From Protopterus annectens (Eukaryota; Chordata; Ceratodontiformes; Protopteridae), in contig NC_056748.1 of assembly GCF_019279795.1 (NCBI RefSeq), positions 698,348,806 to 698,412,805 of the forward strand: a DNA stretch of 64,000 nucleotides. Direction: 5' to 3'. Shown here in pieces: positions 33,411 through 45,659 of this stretch (position 1 is the stretch's first letter; each line of letters begins with the position of its first letter). Made by a program: the position numbers and the translations under genes. The notes under the pieces are model-generated. The model saw only the letters and a program-made list of their open reading frames with translations. It was not told where the DNA came from and did no database searches.

Positions 33411-35824
33411 CCTCCTTTTAGGTCTGAAATCACACCAACATTGTATATATTTGTTTTTGGTAGCTTTTGTTTATTTTAGACTGAAGAAAACTGAAAGCTA
33501 TACCATTTGTTTGCTTCAATTTTGTAAATATTTCACCCTTTCAATTTATAAAGACCATTATTGCCTGAACTCCACCCTAACTTAAAATGAGAATATCCCG
33601 CAGTACTTCAAGATATTTTTTGTGAAATGTCAATACAAAAACCCTTGATAATACCTCTTTCATTCTGTTTTGCACAATCAAATAGCTATTTCAAAAACTA
33701 GACAAAAGAATCTCAAATGTATGTATTCATTTCAGAGCATGTGCAATATGCATATTTTGCTAAAATGTAAAAATAAATGACAGAAAATATTATTTTCCAT
33801 AGAAAAGCATACTATTTTCTGGTTCTCCTTTCATATGAATATAGCAGTAACACAATTACGATACATACTAAGTTTATCACCTTGAAAAAAATGCAAACTG
33901 TTTTTATTTTTTTTATGAAACACCCAAATGGCTACATAAGACTATTGTTGATACAAGAAATAAAGCACAATTTCTCTGTAACTGTACAAAGTATACCAAT
34001 TTTCTAAGAATAATATATCATGACCCAGAGATACAAGATGCACTTAGCTGGTCATTTCAGCTGTAAAGACACATCCACAACTTTAACTTCTTGTGATGGA
34101 GTCTAATGCACATGAGTGAGCTGGTTGTGGGGTGTCATAAAGGGAGTGTCAAGTCAGTGAAGTTAGTTTTGGTGAAAGTAAAATGCTTGTATATGGTTTG
34201 CCAAAGCTACTCTCACCAAGATGGAGTTTACCATTTTCTCCAGTGTTGTGCAACCTTGAAGTGGGTATATAAAGGTCTGGGGGTGTAGAATGGGCCCCCT
34301 ACAAATAGTTTTTACTCTGATGTTTGTTGAATGTAGTTTCAGTGAACATTTTTCAAATTATTTACAATCATCAAAAGTATCCTCGTCGAGTTGACATTAA
34401 TTCATCACAAGTCCCGTACAAAAAAAAAACATACTTCTGCATTCAAGAGAAATAATTGGCATTTTTAATTGTGATATAATGATAATCTCTAAAGAAATAC
34501 TATAGGCTGTTATTTTAGTCAGCATACTGAGCAGAGATTCACTTCAGAATCTACAGTAGACAATGAATATAATGCAGAATGTCAAGCTGACAGTAAAGGC
34601 AAATGAACTAAACCCACAGGGTTCTACTTTTAAAGGCTATGCCATTGCCACACTTTGACATATCATTACAAAACTTTCAGCTAGTAATAGGGTATATAGC
34701 TTCAAAACATATCTAAGACTGTAATTCATACCTACCTTCCAGCTTCCAATCCAGCATAACTCTGAATTTGACTACATATATTTATCTGCATGAAAGCATA
34801 GCACTGTATCAATAGTATGTTAGTACTAAAAATTATTTTTCTGGGAAAATCAAGAGAATTTTTACTTATGACATAATAAGAACTCAGTAAGCACATATGT
34901 AATGGAGATTAGTTTTACTTGGTCTTTTGTGTAGAGGTCAAATAACACCCCACCCAGCAAGCTGAAACCAAGCATAGTGCCAGACTGTAAAAATCCTCTG
35001 AGAAACTGGACTCACCAGATTTATATAAAAGAGAGCATATACGCCCCCTAGTGGCCGTTCACAATAAGAAATTCAGGGACTTTTAGTAAGATATTTGCAT
35101 GCAAAACACATACACAGTGAACCATTAGATGTACTCTTTCTGAGATGGCATACTAACTTTGACTGTGAAGGAATCACATGCACATAAGGGTTGCATTGCT
35201 CATTAACTGGTACTGCCCCCAAGTGATCCTACAGTTTCACTGATAAGAGAATAAAAAATATATACTTCCACTTGCTGCAGGAGAGCACCACACCCCCATA
35301 TCCATTACCATAAAAATAAAAAAAAAATACAAGTGTTTTGTGCTTTGGTCATTGTGTAGTGTTTATACTATACATAGACCTATATGGTTTTCTTCAAGAC
35401 AAAGTGAAAGTAATGAATATGGATCTTTCAGACACTAAGCTCTGTCCCATACTCAAGCAAGACACACCAATGATCACTTTAATGTGATCATCTTCAGCCT
35501 ACCATTTGCTTTCTTCCACCATCTGCCTTCCATAACTCTTAACCTTCCATCTCAAAAATTAACTCTCACACAGAGTGGAACAGATGTAGAACACCAGAGC
35601 ACTTACTAACTTCAAATGGGAAGTTCACAACATGGTTAATAGCAGTTTTGTCATACTTATTAAAAGCTTGTTTTGAGTAAGTAATATAATCTGATTTTAT
35701 TTTGGGTGTCTTTTTGACAATTGTAATAAAGTACAGTTTAAAGCTTTGCTTCTTTTCCACCACAAATGGATAACCACTTCTGGTGATCAGCTGTGATCTG
35801 CAAAACTAAGAAATAAATAGCCAC
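33411..35824. other. Unassigned AT-rich DNA
   Basis: About 2.4 kb without a recognisable gene or repeat. The open frames (65-76 codons) lack motifs. Two CTCF-like sites are listed separately. Confidence 0.4.
35041..35060 (-). promoter_or_regulatory. CTCF-like motif
   Basis: The minus strand reads GGCCACTAGGGGGCG, close to the vertebrate CTCF core CCACTAGGGGGCGC. A weaker match (TCACTTGGGGGCAG) lies at 35213-35227 in the same orientation. Motif match only. Confidence 0.4.
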
Positions 35825-35946
35825 ATTCAGGCCAATAAAGCCAAACTTCACTAGCTGTAGACATGCATTATGGTGTGTGGATGCGTTCATAAGAAGGCAG
35901 AAACATGCATGTCCAAAGCTAGTGTGGTTTGGCTTTATTGGACTGA
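35825..35946. repeat. ~41 bp inverted repeat with ~36 bp spacer
   Basis: CCAATAAAGCCAAACTTCAC through GACATGCA (about 35826-35868) is inverted at 35905-35946 with about 85% identity. No coding content. The right arm end, GTTTGGCTTTATTGG, is somewhat like PLE terminal-repeat ends, but no target duplication was found. Confidence 0.55.
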
Positions 35947-37109
35947 AAGAATCCATAAAGACTTAAAAAGTAAAAAAGTCATGGATATTCAGAAGCCATA
36001 TAGTTGAGTTACTTGACGTCCTTAAGGGGTCATTTGCATATATCCTATGGCCATCTACTATAGGAGATTTAAGATATCACACAGTGAAAAATGTAGCTTG
36101 TCTAGGTTTTTCTTGTAGTTTTTACTAATTGGTTCCTTGTTATAAAGTACTGTGACACAATTCTTCTTTCATATTTCCCATGTTTATACTGTCATTGCAA
36201 GCATTGCTATGACTGATTTACAGATTCCACATCATATTATTAATGTAATAATGTTTTTTTCTAATTTAACTTTAACATTTTTGGTATTTTATTACAAAAC
36301 CCTTTAACACTATCAAAGCTGAAAAAGGCATTCCAGTGTCTCTTCTCAATCACAACCCTTAAACAAACACATCCTCTCTGAGGCTTTCTAATCTATTTGT
36401 ACCATAACAGAAATATTTTGCTGTGTGTATGTCTGTAAATAATTCCATTAACATATTTCATATTTGACTTTTCACGTTCCTAAATGGCTTTTTTGTTATC
36501 TCTCTGGGATAGCTTTCCTACCCTAGAAGTACACAATTCATTCTATGATCCCCAGATACCATTATTTTTCCACCCCTTATTGCCACCAGTACTAACTAAT
36601 ACAGAAATTAAGAGCTAATTGCACATTAGATTGTGTGAGTTATGGAGTAACAAAAGAAATTACTCTTGCACATCCCCTTGTTAAATCTTCTTTCTGATGT
36701 GCTACTTTTTCTTGAAATTAAATAAATAAGTTACTACACAGATGCTACTTGGCACAATAATTATTGTAATCGACTAAAAAAATGTATGGATCACTGAATT
36801 CATATTTTAAGCATAGCAATGTTGCATGCTACTATGCTTACAATAGAGAGGATTATGATCAGGCCCCTGACTGTAACGTCTATATTATATGCTCAAGATA
36901 TAAATGCCAAAAAATTCACTCCAAGAGTAATTCTCAACAGGTGAGTCTTGGCATTCATGTCGAGAACAGTAGTAACATAGACCAGATTTATTAAATGCAG
37001 CAAGAAATGTGGAAACAAATTTGTTTAGTACTCAGACAGAATTTTCTGTAAGATTTTTTTTGCTTTGATTGCTGACATAGATAACTTAGATGTTTAGTAA
37101 TATTAAATG
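35947..37109. other. Unassigned DNA
   Basis: No supported feature. Confidence 0.4.
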
Positions 37110-37235
37110 AATGTTGTCATAATGGTTGAGGTGGTTACCTTGCAGCCACTAGATACAGGGTTTGATTCTCATGTGGGATAATTAGCTGTGTTTGTAATGA
37201 TGCACAAGGCAGTTAGCCTAATATTAATCTATAAT
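37110..37235 (+). mobile_element. tRNA-headed SINE with CR1-like tail
   Basis: ATAATGGTTGAGGTGGTTAC is A-box-like and GGGTTTGATTCTCATG is B-box-like. The end GCAAGGCAGTTAGCCTAATA matches the CR1 tail region (GGCAGATAGCCTAGTATCAA). The same architecture is at 21795-21935. Confidence 0.5.
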
Positions 37236-38234
37236 CATTCTTCTTCCCGTTGAATTGGAAATCATTTATTGATCTAGGAACTAGCAGTGTTCAAAAAGTA
37301 TGATGCTGGAATATCATCTGAAACAAATATTGCTATTTCAATAGTCTTGAAATGTGTATCTGAAAAATTTAAGACATTTTTAAGCAAGAGCAGGGTGATA
37401 TCAGATATAACAAATCTGAAGATAGTTGGCAAGCACCGAGAATGATAAAAAATGTGAATATTATAAATGGGATAGCTGTAAAAGGAGTGACCATAGTGAT
37501 TTATTGCAGAAATAACTATAAAAATGGTGCTTGGATCAATTAAAACAGTCAAACTTGAGAAATGCTAGATACAGAAGCCAGTGAAGAAATTTTAGGTGCT
37601 TTCCCCCCCACCCCCGCCAACCATCAAGCTAGTTGAAATCAGACTCTGTCCGTTCCTTCACCTGTACAAGATAATTGCCCTCAGTACATTATCAGGGTAG
37701 GAGCCATCTGGAAGAGCCATTATACACATGAGAGTTGCCTGTGCCTTCACCGGGATCCTAGTAATGAGAGTACTTGTACATCCTAACTCTATCCCTTGGC
37801 AGCTGAATGATCTACATTTCTCACTTCAGGGACCCACGATGCCTTTACCCTATGAATGCATGCTCTTGTATGCTACCATCAGGTGGTGTTTTGGTGAGTA
37901 GAAAGCCTGTCCCAGGACATGCACTTTGTTGATGCCCCTCTTCCAAGAGATTGCCATTGTTTGTCTTCTGTTTCCCCTCCCCCCAAGATGGGCACACCTA
38001 CCCTCCTCCTCTTCCTCTACTGTCAAGCATCCAAACCATTAATCAAACATGAGTTGCCTGGGGTGTAGTCAGGGTTTTATCTCTCTCTCTGCCATCAGAG
38101 CTAACACCACTGAAGTAATTTAAACAGACTTAATAGTTAATTAGTAAAGATCAAGGCAAAGGAATGCTTAGTAAAAAAGCTATTTAATTAGCTATTTTTA
38201 TGGTTTAGTGAGATTTTATTTAATATGGCCTAGC
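37236..38234. other. Unassigned DNA
   Basis: Contains a C-run near 37602-37616 and GC-richer sequence to about 38080. No coding motif was identified. Confidence 0.4.
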
Positions 38235-38600
38235 AGGTCCCCTACATATAAATGAAATCCCACTTACCTGACTTTCATAGCATTGAGCCGAGAGCACTGA
38301 ATGTCCAAAACAATGACCGTTCGGAACACCGATGTTTAACTAAAGGTAAGTAACTGCTTGGCCAGCATGTTGACCTTTGTCCCTGACCTACATGGTAATG
38401 CGATCTTGGAGTTAGTATATTTATTTAGGGGTGGCGGTGGGGCTGCAGCCCCCCCCACATGGGTGTGTTTGCTTTGCTTCTGTTTCAGTTTGTATGTTGA
38501 GCTGGCCAATGGATTACTTTTAGTTTTTGGACTTTCGGTGTTCTCGGCTCGATGTTATGAAAATCTGGTAAGTGGGATTTCATTTATATAAAGTAGATCT
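38235..38600. mobile_element. YGA-array element E1
   Basis: The left end begins AGGTCCCCTACATATAAATG. TGA or CGA occurs at 38253, 38269, 38284, 38298, 38314 and 38330 (steps 16, 15, 14, 16, 16). The inverted right end has the equivalent triplets at 38582, 38566 (AGA), 38551 and 38537 (16, 15, 14). Left and right ends are about 80% identical over 55 bp. The core is reversed here: GCGATCTTGGAGTTAGTATA and GGGGCTGCAGCCCC. It has no coding capacity. Target duplication not resolved. Confidence 0.7.
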
Positions 38601-39001
38601 AGCTTAGCTTCCTTTCAGGACAATACCATTTTCAAGAATTTTAGTAACATTTTAGTAACATTCTCCATTCACTGCTGTATCTTCACATGATGAAATTGCC
38701 AGCTGTTCTAATAGAAGAGATGTATTACTAAAACTGCAGGGGTTTAAGGGCAAAGCACATTTATGACTTTCCACAAATGTAGCAAATCAATGTATGAATA
38801 CCAATATTTACTTAGCCATGCAAACTTTGAAGAAATTCCTTACAAATGTAGAACATGATGATTTCTGGCATAACCTGCTGCATTTCTGAGTGGTTAATAA
38901 TTAGTTTAGCTTGGGCTTCAACTTTTTTAAACAACTGGAACAGCAATTAAGGGCTGGTTTTACTCCTCCATTTGCTAAACTACTTATGGGGAATTGGAGG
39001 T
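38601..39001. other. Unassigned DNA between two YGA-array elements
   Basis: No supported feature. Confidence 0.4.
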
Positions 39002-39319
39002 CTATTATATGCATCTATATTACATAATCGAACTTTTAAAAGTTCGAATTTCATATGGTCGACACCATATGATTGAACTTTTAAAAGTTCAAAAATGTAA
39101 TTAAAAAATAAACTAAAGAAAAAACCTACCTAAACAGTTTAAGCAAGCCCCCCTGCACCCCCCCATATGGGGGCTGCACCCCGACACCATCCTCTCTTTA
39201 AATATACCAACTCCGAGATCTCACTACAGTGCAGAAAAAGTAAATCTTCCCATTCCGTACTGACCATATGACGTTCGAACTTTTAAGAGTTTGACAACAT
39301 GATATAGACCCTATTATAT
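39002..39319. mobile_element. YGA-array element E2 with 9 bp target duplication
   Basis: CTATTATAT is duplicated exactly at 39002-39010 and 39311-39319. The element 39011-39310 starts GCATCTATATTACATAATCG and ends with the inverse of GGTCTATATCATGTTG. YGA-type triplets lie at 39029, 39045, 39060, 39074 and 39090 (16, 15, 14, 16), and on the inverted end at 39293, 39277 and 39262 (16, 15). The core contains a CCCCCCATATGGGGG palindrome and ATACCAACTCCGAGATCTCA. Confidence 0.8.
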
Positions 39320-40020
39320 TTATAACAGCAGTTTGTGCACAATATAATTTAATATATCTGCTTTATTAACAATTTATGTTTTATTTGGGAAGAAGATAAT
39401 GAGCCAAGAATATTTCTATAAAATATTTCAGCACTGCATGACTTGAAAAATATATTTTTAGATCTTCATTTAATAGGAAAAATTGACAGGGAATAATTGT
39501 ATGTAACCATGTAATGGTAACATCTGGAGACTGACCGTGTTTTACATGGTTACAGATACCATCTTGAAGCAGTTATTTAAACAATAACCTGTTGTGAATT
39601 TTAGAGAAATTGTGTGATGGAACATGATTTTGAAGCACAGCCCACTGGGTTTGTACCAACGCTTATGCTCAGAGGACAGGATCCCTGCATTGCCAATTAA
39701 AGAGTTGAAAATATGGAAGTGCATGTGATGCCCATGCACTGGCCCAGCAATCAAGGAGCCTCAATTCTCACCACTAACACCAATGAGGGGCGTCCACATA
39801 GGGGAGGATAACAAATACACACACAGTAAAGTACAATTGCCCTTAAGAGCACACAGAGATCACAGTCGGTCTGGGGCTGGTTTCTCCCTTTCTCTCCAGA
39901 TCCCCATTAAAACTCCCCACTGGCACAGTTATAGGGTCCAGACCTCAGCCTAGTGGTCAAGCCAAAACCTCCAGTACCCTCTCTGTCCAAGCAGTGCTTC
40001 GTGTCCCTGTCCAAGTAGCT
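39320..40020. other. Unassigned DNA
   Basis: No supported feature. Confidence 0.4.
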
Positions 40021-40102
<82 letters not shown>

Positions 40103-40121
40103 CACACACACACACACACAA
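40021..40121. repeat. (CA)n microsatellite
   Basis: About 50 CA units with one CG interruption near 40096. Confidence 0.97.
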
Positions 40122-41254
40122 ACATCATCTACTAAAAAGGCCCTTAACAAAGAGTGTCCAATTATTACTGTGCACTATTATTATCCAAATTGTAAGTGTG
40201 ACTGAACAGCAAAGCTTATTGGAGTGACTTGGACAGTATCACTATATACATGCAATTTACTCTAGAGCTTAAATTATCTCTACACAAAACAGCCACAGTT
40301 GAAAGGTTTAAAAATGTTTAATAATAAATAATAAAAACACAAGACAATACTTTTTACTACACAGTGCTAGTCAAGAGTTCAGAGATCACGGAGAACTGTT
40401 TAAAATAATACAGTAGAAAAGTTCTGACATCAATACAGAAAGAAATAATCTAATCTTCCTATTTCCTAACTATATCTAAGAGAAAGCACAGTTCTAAAAT
40501 AAACTTACATATAGAGCAGAAGCAGAGTACTGGTGATGTTGGATGTTCTCAAGACAAATGCAAAATGCTCTGAGTCTCTCTGTCCTTAAATTGATAACAC
40601 AGTACCATGACTCATTTCAGATTACATCATTATTTTCTGTTTCCCGGGCTAACAGAAGCTCTGAGTGTAACAGTTCTTTTGATCATGCACATGGTCAGGA
40701 AGCTACAGCAATAAAAGACATTATGTATGCAAATTCTAGCAATTAACTCTAGTCTCAAAACAAAAACAAGAATTACTTCATCCAGACATCTCGGATCTGG
40801 AATTTGTGATCAATTACACAATGCTTGATTTATCAGCTTTCCTACAGCAGAGTGCATTGTTACATTTTTGCAGTTCCACATTTAACACCCTTTTCTTCTA
40901 TTTAAGAGAACAAGCCTGTGGCTTATATTAATATTTACAAATTACAGAATTATCTACAAAATTCTATCTGGCTAGGCTGTCAGCCTTCACATATCTTCAC
41001 AGTGCAAATATAGGGCCAGCTCTAGAAAAAAAATCACTGGGATGGGGATTAAAGGGCATATTTTCTGTGGGACAGGTAACTATTTTTTTGTATTTTTTTA
41101 GGAAGATTACAGGGGGATTGTAGCCCTGTGAAGGTGAGTTCAAGGATGTCAGCATAGGGATGGTAGCAGGGACAGACAGATAAACACAACATATAAACAA
41201 AGACCAGCAGGGGAGGTGCTAGCACAAATGAGGAGGGGGGTACAAATGTCTGGT
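40122..41254. other. Unassigned DNA
   Basis: No gene or repeat recognised. Two short open frames lack family resemblance. Confidence 0.4.
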
Positions 41255-41455
41255 AATTAGTGCAGAGGAAGGCACTGAGCTGTTACTTATTTAGTGTCTG
41301 TGATACAGGGTTTGATTCCCTCAGCTTCATTTGTCTGCTGTGTGACTTTGAGAAAGTCATTTAACCAGACAATGTTTTGGGGTAATTGGGAATTTGGACT
41401 AGCTACCTTAATGCTTTCCAGGACTGCATGCATAGTAACTACCTATGAACCCATG
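41255..41455 (+). mobile_element. MIR-like (CORE-type) SINE with CR1-like tail
   Basis: The head contains GGCACTGAGCTGTTAC and B-box-like GGGTTTGATTCCCTC. The centre reads CTGCTGTGTGACTTTGAG and AAAGTCATTTAACC, like the CORE/MIR block. The end ATAGTAACTACCTATGAACC matches the CR1 tail. This points to CR1-driven movement of a CORE-type SINE. Confidence 0.6.
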
Positions 41456-42014
41456 AGAGAAACAGACAGATAGAGGGAGGACAGTTCATGATAATGAGAA
41501 TTGCAACAGACTGGAGAGGGATTTCACACTCAAAGAAAGGGAGAACCATGATGGAGTATAGGGTGGAGGTGACATATGACTACCACAGTGCCTACCAGAG
41601 ATACAATAAGAGTGGACACAAGACAACACACCAGGTCACACCTTGTTAGATGACCTACATCACCCTGCAGAGAGGCTGGCTGGGAGTACTCTGGGGACCT
41701 GGCATGTGATGGCAAGGCAGGTGCATGGTGTAGTGGCTACTGCCATGCCATATTCACTGCCATTTGCAACACTGCATGAAACATTTGCAACACTGCATGA
41801 AATATGTCATAAATAGTGAAAAGCAAGACAATAAAGAGCAAATTAAAAAAAATAAAAAGAAGTAGACAGAGTTAAAGACAGAAACAAAAAGACAAAAGCT
41901 GATATCAGTTGTGTGTGGTACACTTGGTGACAGTACAGTTCGTGGAGAAGTAAAATGATGTTTAGCATGGAATGGTACAATAAAATTTTTAAAAAGCATA
42001 CAATGGTAAACAAA
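41456..42014. other. Unassigned DNA
   Basis: Contains a short direct duplication (TTTGCAACACTGCATGAAA at about 41762-41800). Nothing else is supported. Confidence 0.4.
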
Positions 42015-42112
42015 ACCAGCATGGTTGCCATAATGGTGAAGGTCCTTGCCTTCCAAGCACAAAGTACAGGGTTCAGTCCTGACATCTGACCAATGCCTGT
42101 GTAGAGTTTGCA
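42015..42112 (+). mobile_element. tRNA-headed SINE 5' end abutting an L2-like LINE
   Basis: GGTTGCCATAATGGTGAAGG, GGGTTCAGTCCTGAC, and TGTGTAGAGTTTGCATGTTT are the head and first part of the centre of the SINE at 6.2 kb. The sequence switches at about 42113 to L2 reverse-transcriptase code in the same strand. Either a chimaeric retrotransposition or a later deletion explains the join. Confidence 0.55.
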
Positions 42113-43480
42113 TGTTTGCTCTACACAACATGGCTTCTGCCCACACCACAGCACAACTTCAGCCCTTCTCTCTTTCACAAACCTGGTTAACCAACATAGA
42201 AATAACAACAGATTTGTATCTGCTATATTCCTGGACCTCTCCAAAGCATTTGACATGATTTCCCACTCCATTCTAATAGATACTCTTACCTCTCTATCCT
42301 TTGCCCCTAACACTTTTCCAAGGTTTAAAAACTATCTATCAGACTGACAACAAGCTGTCCAGTGGCAAGGGGTTATATCATCTTTACTCCCAACTACCAT
42401 TGGTGTACCTCAAGGTTCCATACTCGGCCCACTCCTCTTTTCTGTCTTTACCAATAATCTATATATCTCCACCCTACAGGCTTCACTCTTACAGTATGTG
42501 GATGATTCCACTCTGATCTGCTCCGCCCCAAATCTCACCACCCCACAGCATCTCACCCAGGAATCTTTTACTTCAGTAGAAAGGTGGATCACAGATATTC
42601 AACTTATCTTAAATCCCAACAAAATGAAACTACTTCTATTTATCCCAAACAAATCAAAAAACACTCCACTCTCCTTCTCTATCTCCTCCAGTAATGGATC
42701 TGTCATTTCACCCTCTCTCCACACCAAGCTGCTTGGCGTTGAAATAGATAACAGCCTACACTTTGACATTCATATCTCTCAAACTATTAAAAAGGTGCAC
42801 AAAAAATGGGGTTCCTATACAGACAAAAAGACTTTCTATCAGATCAAGCTTGGGTCACCCTAGCTCAAACCCACCTTCTTTCCACACTCATGTATGCAGC
42901 ACCTATTCTCACCTATGTAAGAAAATCTGACCTGGAGAAACTTGAGTCCTGTTATAACAAAATTGCCAAGTTTGCAAAAAATTCCCTCTTTAGAACACAC
43001 CATTGTATACCTCTTAGGCAACTGAAGTGGCTTGAGCTTCCACAATTATTAACCTACCACCAACTAGTCATAGCTTATAACAACCTAAAATATTCTGAAA
43101 AAAACCCAGCCCTTAGGGAACTACTGACTAACTAACTACCTACATTCCAAATCAACCTCCCTGCTCTGCCAACAAATCACTCTTCTCTATCTCCACAACC
43201 AACAACACAGCAGGTAAAGCTCTATTTTCTCATAGTATAGCAAAAAGTTGGAATAATCTCCCTCCCTCTGTGACTTCTGCACCTAATACCAAACAATTCA
43301 AAAACTCCCTTAAGGCTCATCTTATTAGCTCTAGGCTATGTCCATGTGTTACTTAATCCAAGAGTATGCTACCACCATCTTTCTCTCTTCTCTCTAATTA
43401 TCAGACCCTCACTAAAAATGTAAATAACAAGTGGTATCCCTTGACATTTGGAAATGTTGTTGTGGTCTCTGTCTGTATAT
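42113..43480 (+). mobile_element. L2-like LINE fragment (reverse transcriptase and C-terminus)
   Basis: The RT blocks in order are QHGFCPHHSTTSAL, FLDLSKAFDMISHSIL (motif A), TIGVPQGSILGPLLFSVFTNNL (motif B), LQYVDDSTLI (motif C, catalytic DD kept), LNPNKMKLLLF and LLGVEIDNSLHFDIHI. The L2 C-terminal region then runs to about 43330 (KSWNNLPPSVTSA-like). There is one stop near 42347 and frame shifts around 42860 and later. The (TAAA) tail is missing, so it is truncated at both ends. Confidence 0.85.
42498..42863 (+). pseudogene. L2 reverse transcriptase thumb fragment
   Basis: A 121-codon open frame begins at the DDSTLI box (motif C) and contains LILNPNKMKLLLFIPNKS, HTKLLGVEIDNSLHFDIHI and KKVHKKWG. 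It is the most intact piece of this L2 copy, and reading shifts frame at its end. Confidence 0.8.
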
Positions 43481-43639
43481 TTTGATGGCTAATTTAATGT
43501 TCACTTGTATATATTGCTGATATGATCTTTCTTTGCATACTGTTCTATTATGCACAAAATACTGCTCAATAACAAAGTCTTTACTTTACAAATGTACAAA
43601 AACTGAGCCATGCAGACATTTACATCTTGCTGGTACCCA

Positions 43640-44115
43640 CGTTCAGACCTTATCTTCATTTTTAGTGAGCCATAGGTAGTCATACCTGGTGTGAATTTAT
43701 GAATACACATCCAGTCTAAATCCTTCCTATAGGAAGGTAGTATGTCACATTGTTTGATACGGAGATGAGGTTTATTCCAGAGAAAAGGTAGTCACTGTGT
43801 GACAAATGCGTCTGTCCACTTTGGTTTGTTTATTTGCTGAAGCAGGTTCAAATCCCTGTTTCTAGTGTTTGCAGGAATGTTTGATTTGTAGAGAAATAAT
43901 AGGTTTTGTACTGCTAGAACCTTAATGATCTGGAAAGCAAGGCACAGATTGAACCTAAGGAGTCTGAAGAACACTGAATCCAGGGACAAGGCCACTGGCT
44001 TCTCTTGATAGATCAGGTCGTTTAGTCCCATGATCACTTTTTGTCTTGAGCTTTGGGGTCTCTCTCTAACAGCTTGATATGTTTAGTAAGATATGTCCCA
44101 AAGGGGACCTTGTAT
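43640..44115 (-). mobile_element. Divergent CR1 fragment, minus strand
   Basis: The frame 44037-43792 reads LNDLIYQEKPVALSLDSVFFRLLRFNLCLAF and RNRDLNLLQQINKPKWTDAFV. It aligns with the CR1 C-terminal region of the other copies (SYRLLRGDLCLAYRA; RDLNL--INRTCWRD). It is more diverged than the others, so it belongs to an older or different CR1 subfamily. Confidence 0.65.
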
Positions 44116-44554
44116 CTTCCCATGTCACCCAGATCTTCTTCACTAAATAGCCTTCTGCTTTCCTACACATATGCCTGGGCCACCATAACTTTTTTTTGTC
44201 ATTTTATACAGTTGGATCTAGTTTTTACTTCTGCATTGATGTCATAATTTATTTACTTGTCCCACAGTGTGTATCCTACCACCCATCTTGGGCATATGCA
44301 TACCCTGACATCTGGTCAGTATTGCTTGTCACCGCTGTCAAATCAGCCAGTTGCCCTCTATTTTACCAATTGCTGAAAAACAGAAAACAAAAAGAAACAT
44401 GCATGAAAACCAAGACGTGGATACATCTGAACAAGACTGCCTACCTATTTACAAGCAACCACATGTCACAACTACCTACTACAAAATTGTGGCTCCCTCT
44501 CTCTCTCTCTGACCTCCACTTTCATTTGAAAAGATGAACACTAATAAGTGCTTG

Positions 44555-44660
44555 AAAAGGGTGGCCAGAACTCTTACATGTATCTACTTAAAATTGTAAA
44601 TGGCTAGGCATTTTATGGCCCCTGTGATTACTTGCCTATTACTATTCCTATGTTCTGTTG
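44555..44660 (+). repeat. CR1-type 3' end fragment
   Basis: GGCTAGGCATTTTATGGCCC, TGTGATTACTTGCC and CTATTCCTATG correspond to the CR1 end (GGCTAGGCTTATAAGGGCC...GCCTAGTAACC). The same variant appears at 61765-61880. Confidence 0.45.
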
Positions 44661-45659
44661 TCTAAAAAGGTCATGGAGGCATCTCCTTACTTCACTGTAT
44701 CAAAGCTGGCATGGTTCACTAGAGCAGGTGAAGCTGTGGCATCACTCATTGACCTGGCAAGGCACTGTCATGTATCCTCCTTGTACTGGGGCCCTCACAG
44801 GAGTTCCCAAGCAGGCACCCATGCAGGAAGTGTAGAAAGATATTTGCCTCTTTCCAGCACAATGGAATCCCCCCAGACTCAGCACCTTCAGAAGCCACGC
44901 CCACTTCACAGGTTGAAATCCAGTGGAAAAAGTAGTGAATTGGTGTTGAACATAAGGAGTGTCATGTGACATGCATTGATAGGAAGCAGGGTGTCACAAT
45001 GAAGCCCAATGCAGCCATATAGACATGCATCACCAGCCATGAAGCTATGGAGGAGACACATCAGACTAATCATACTAGCCCTGCATAACCATGCTGTTGG
45101 ACACAGTTGTGGCACAGCACCCCTGAAGTAGATAACTGTAAGATTCTTAGTTTTGGGGAGTATTGCTTTATAACAACTTGCTGACAGAAGAGAGGGGAGC
45201 ACAGGGATGGTTGCAATGATGGATGAAAAAGGACAGTACTCAGGAGTAAGCAGCTGTATCCCACCAAGGGTTTGGGTATGGGGCTGTCTGAGGTGCACTT
45301 TGAGCCCTGGTATGCAGCACAGACAGAAAGGACTGTATTGTAATGCATAAAGTCTGTGTCTGTGGGTCATATATGGAAGAGTATATAAAATGAGGAAGGA
45401 CTCGCGAACTGAACAACTGATACTGTGTGGGGGGTTATTTATAAAATATACAATGCTTATTCTTTCTTGGACACATGTAAATGTAGGTTTACAGGGTGCA
45501 TGCCGTAACACAGTCCATCCCCATGCTGTCCTACTAGACTGCTGTCAGGAAACTGGTTTATAATACTGGAGTGTGGTAGAGCAGCACCTACAGCTGCCAC
45601 ATAGAAGTGTGACTACTACAGAAGGTGCAGTACATATTTGCATGCGCTCACACAACATA
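44661..45659. other. Unassigned DNA, possibly part of a decayed DNA transposon
   Basis: A 201-codon minus-strand open frame (45511-44906) is Cys-, His- and Leu-rich but matches no family I recognise. Because it precedes the SANT-like remnant it could be part of the same old transposon. Confidence 0.3.

Noticed and set aside
39541-39790. Possible exon with splice-like sites
   Set aside because: The 70-codon frame lacks any recognisable domain, and the splice-like dinucleotides are no more than expected by chance.
44906-45511. 201-codon minus-strand open frame as a host gene
   Set aside because: No domain pattern, no conserved motif, and it lies between transposon remnants. I kept it only as a note.
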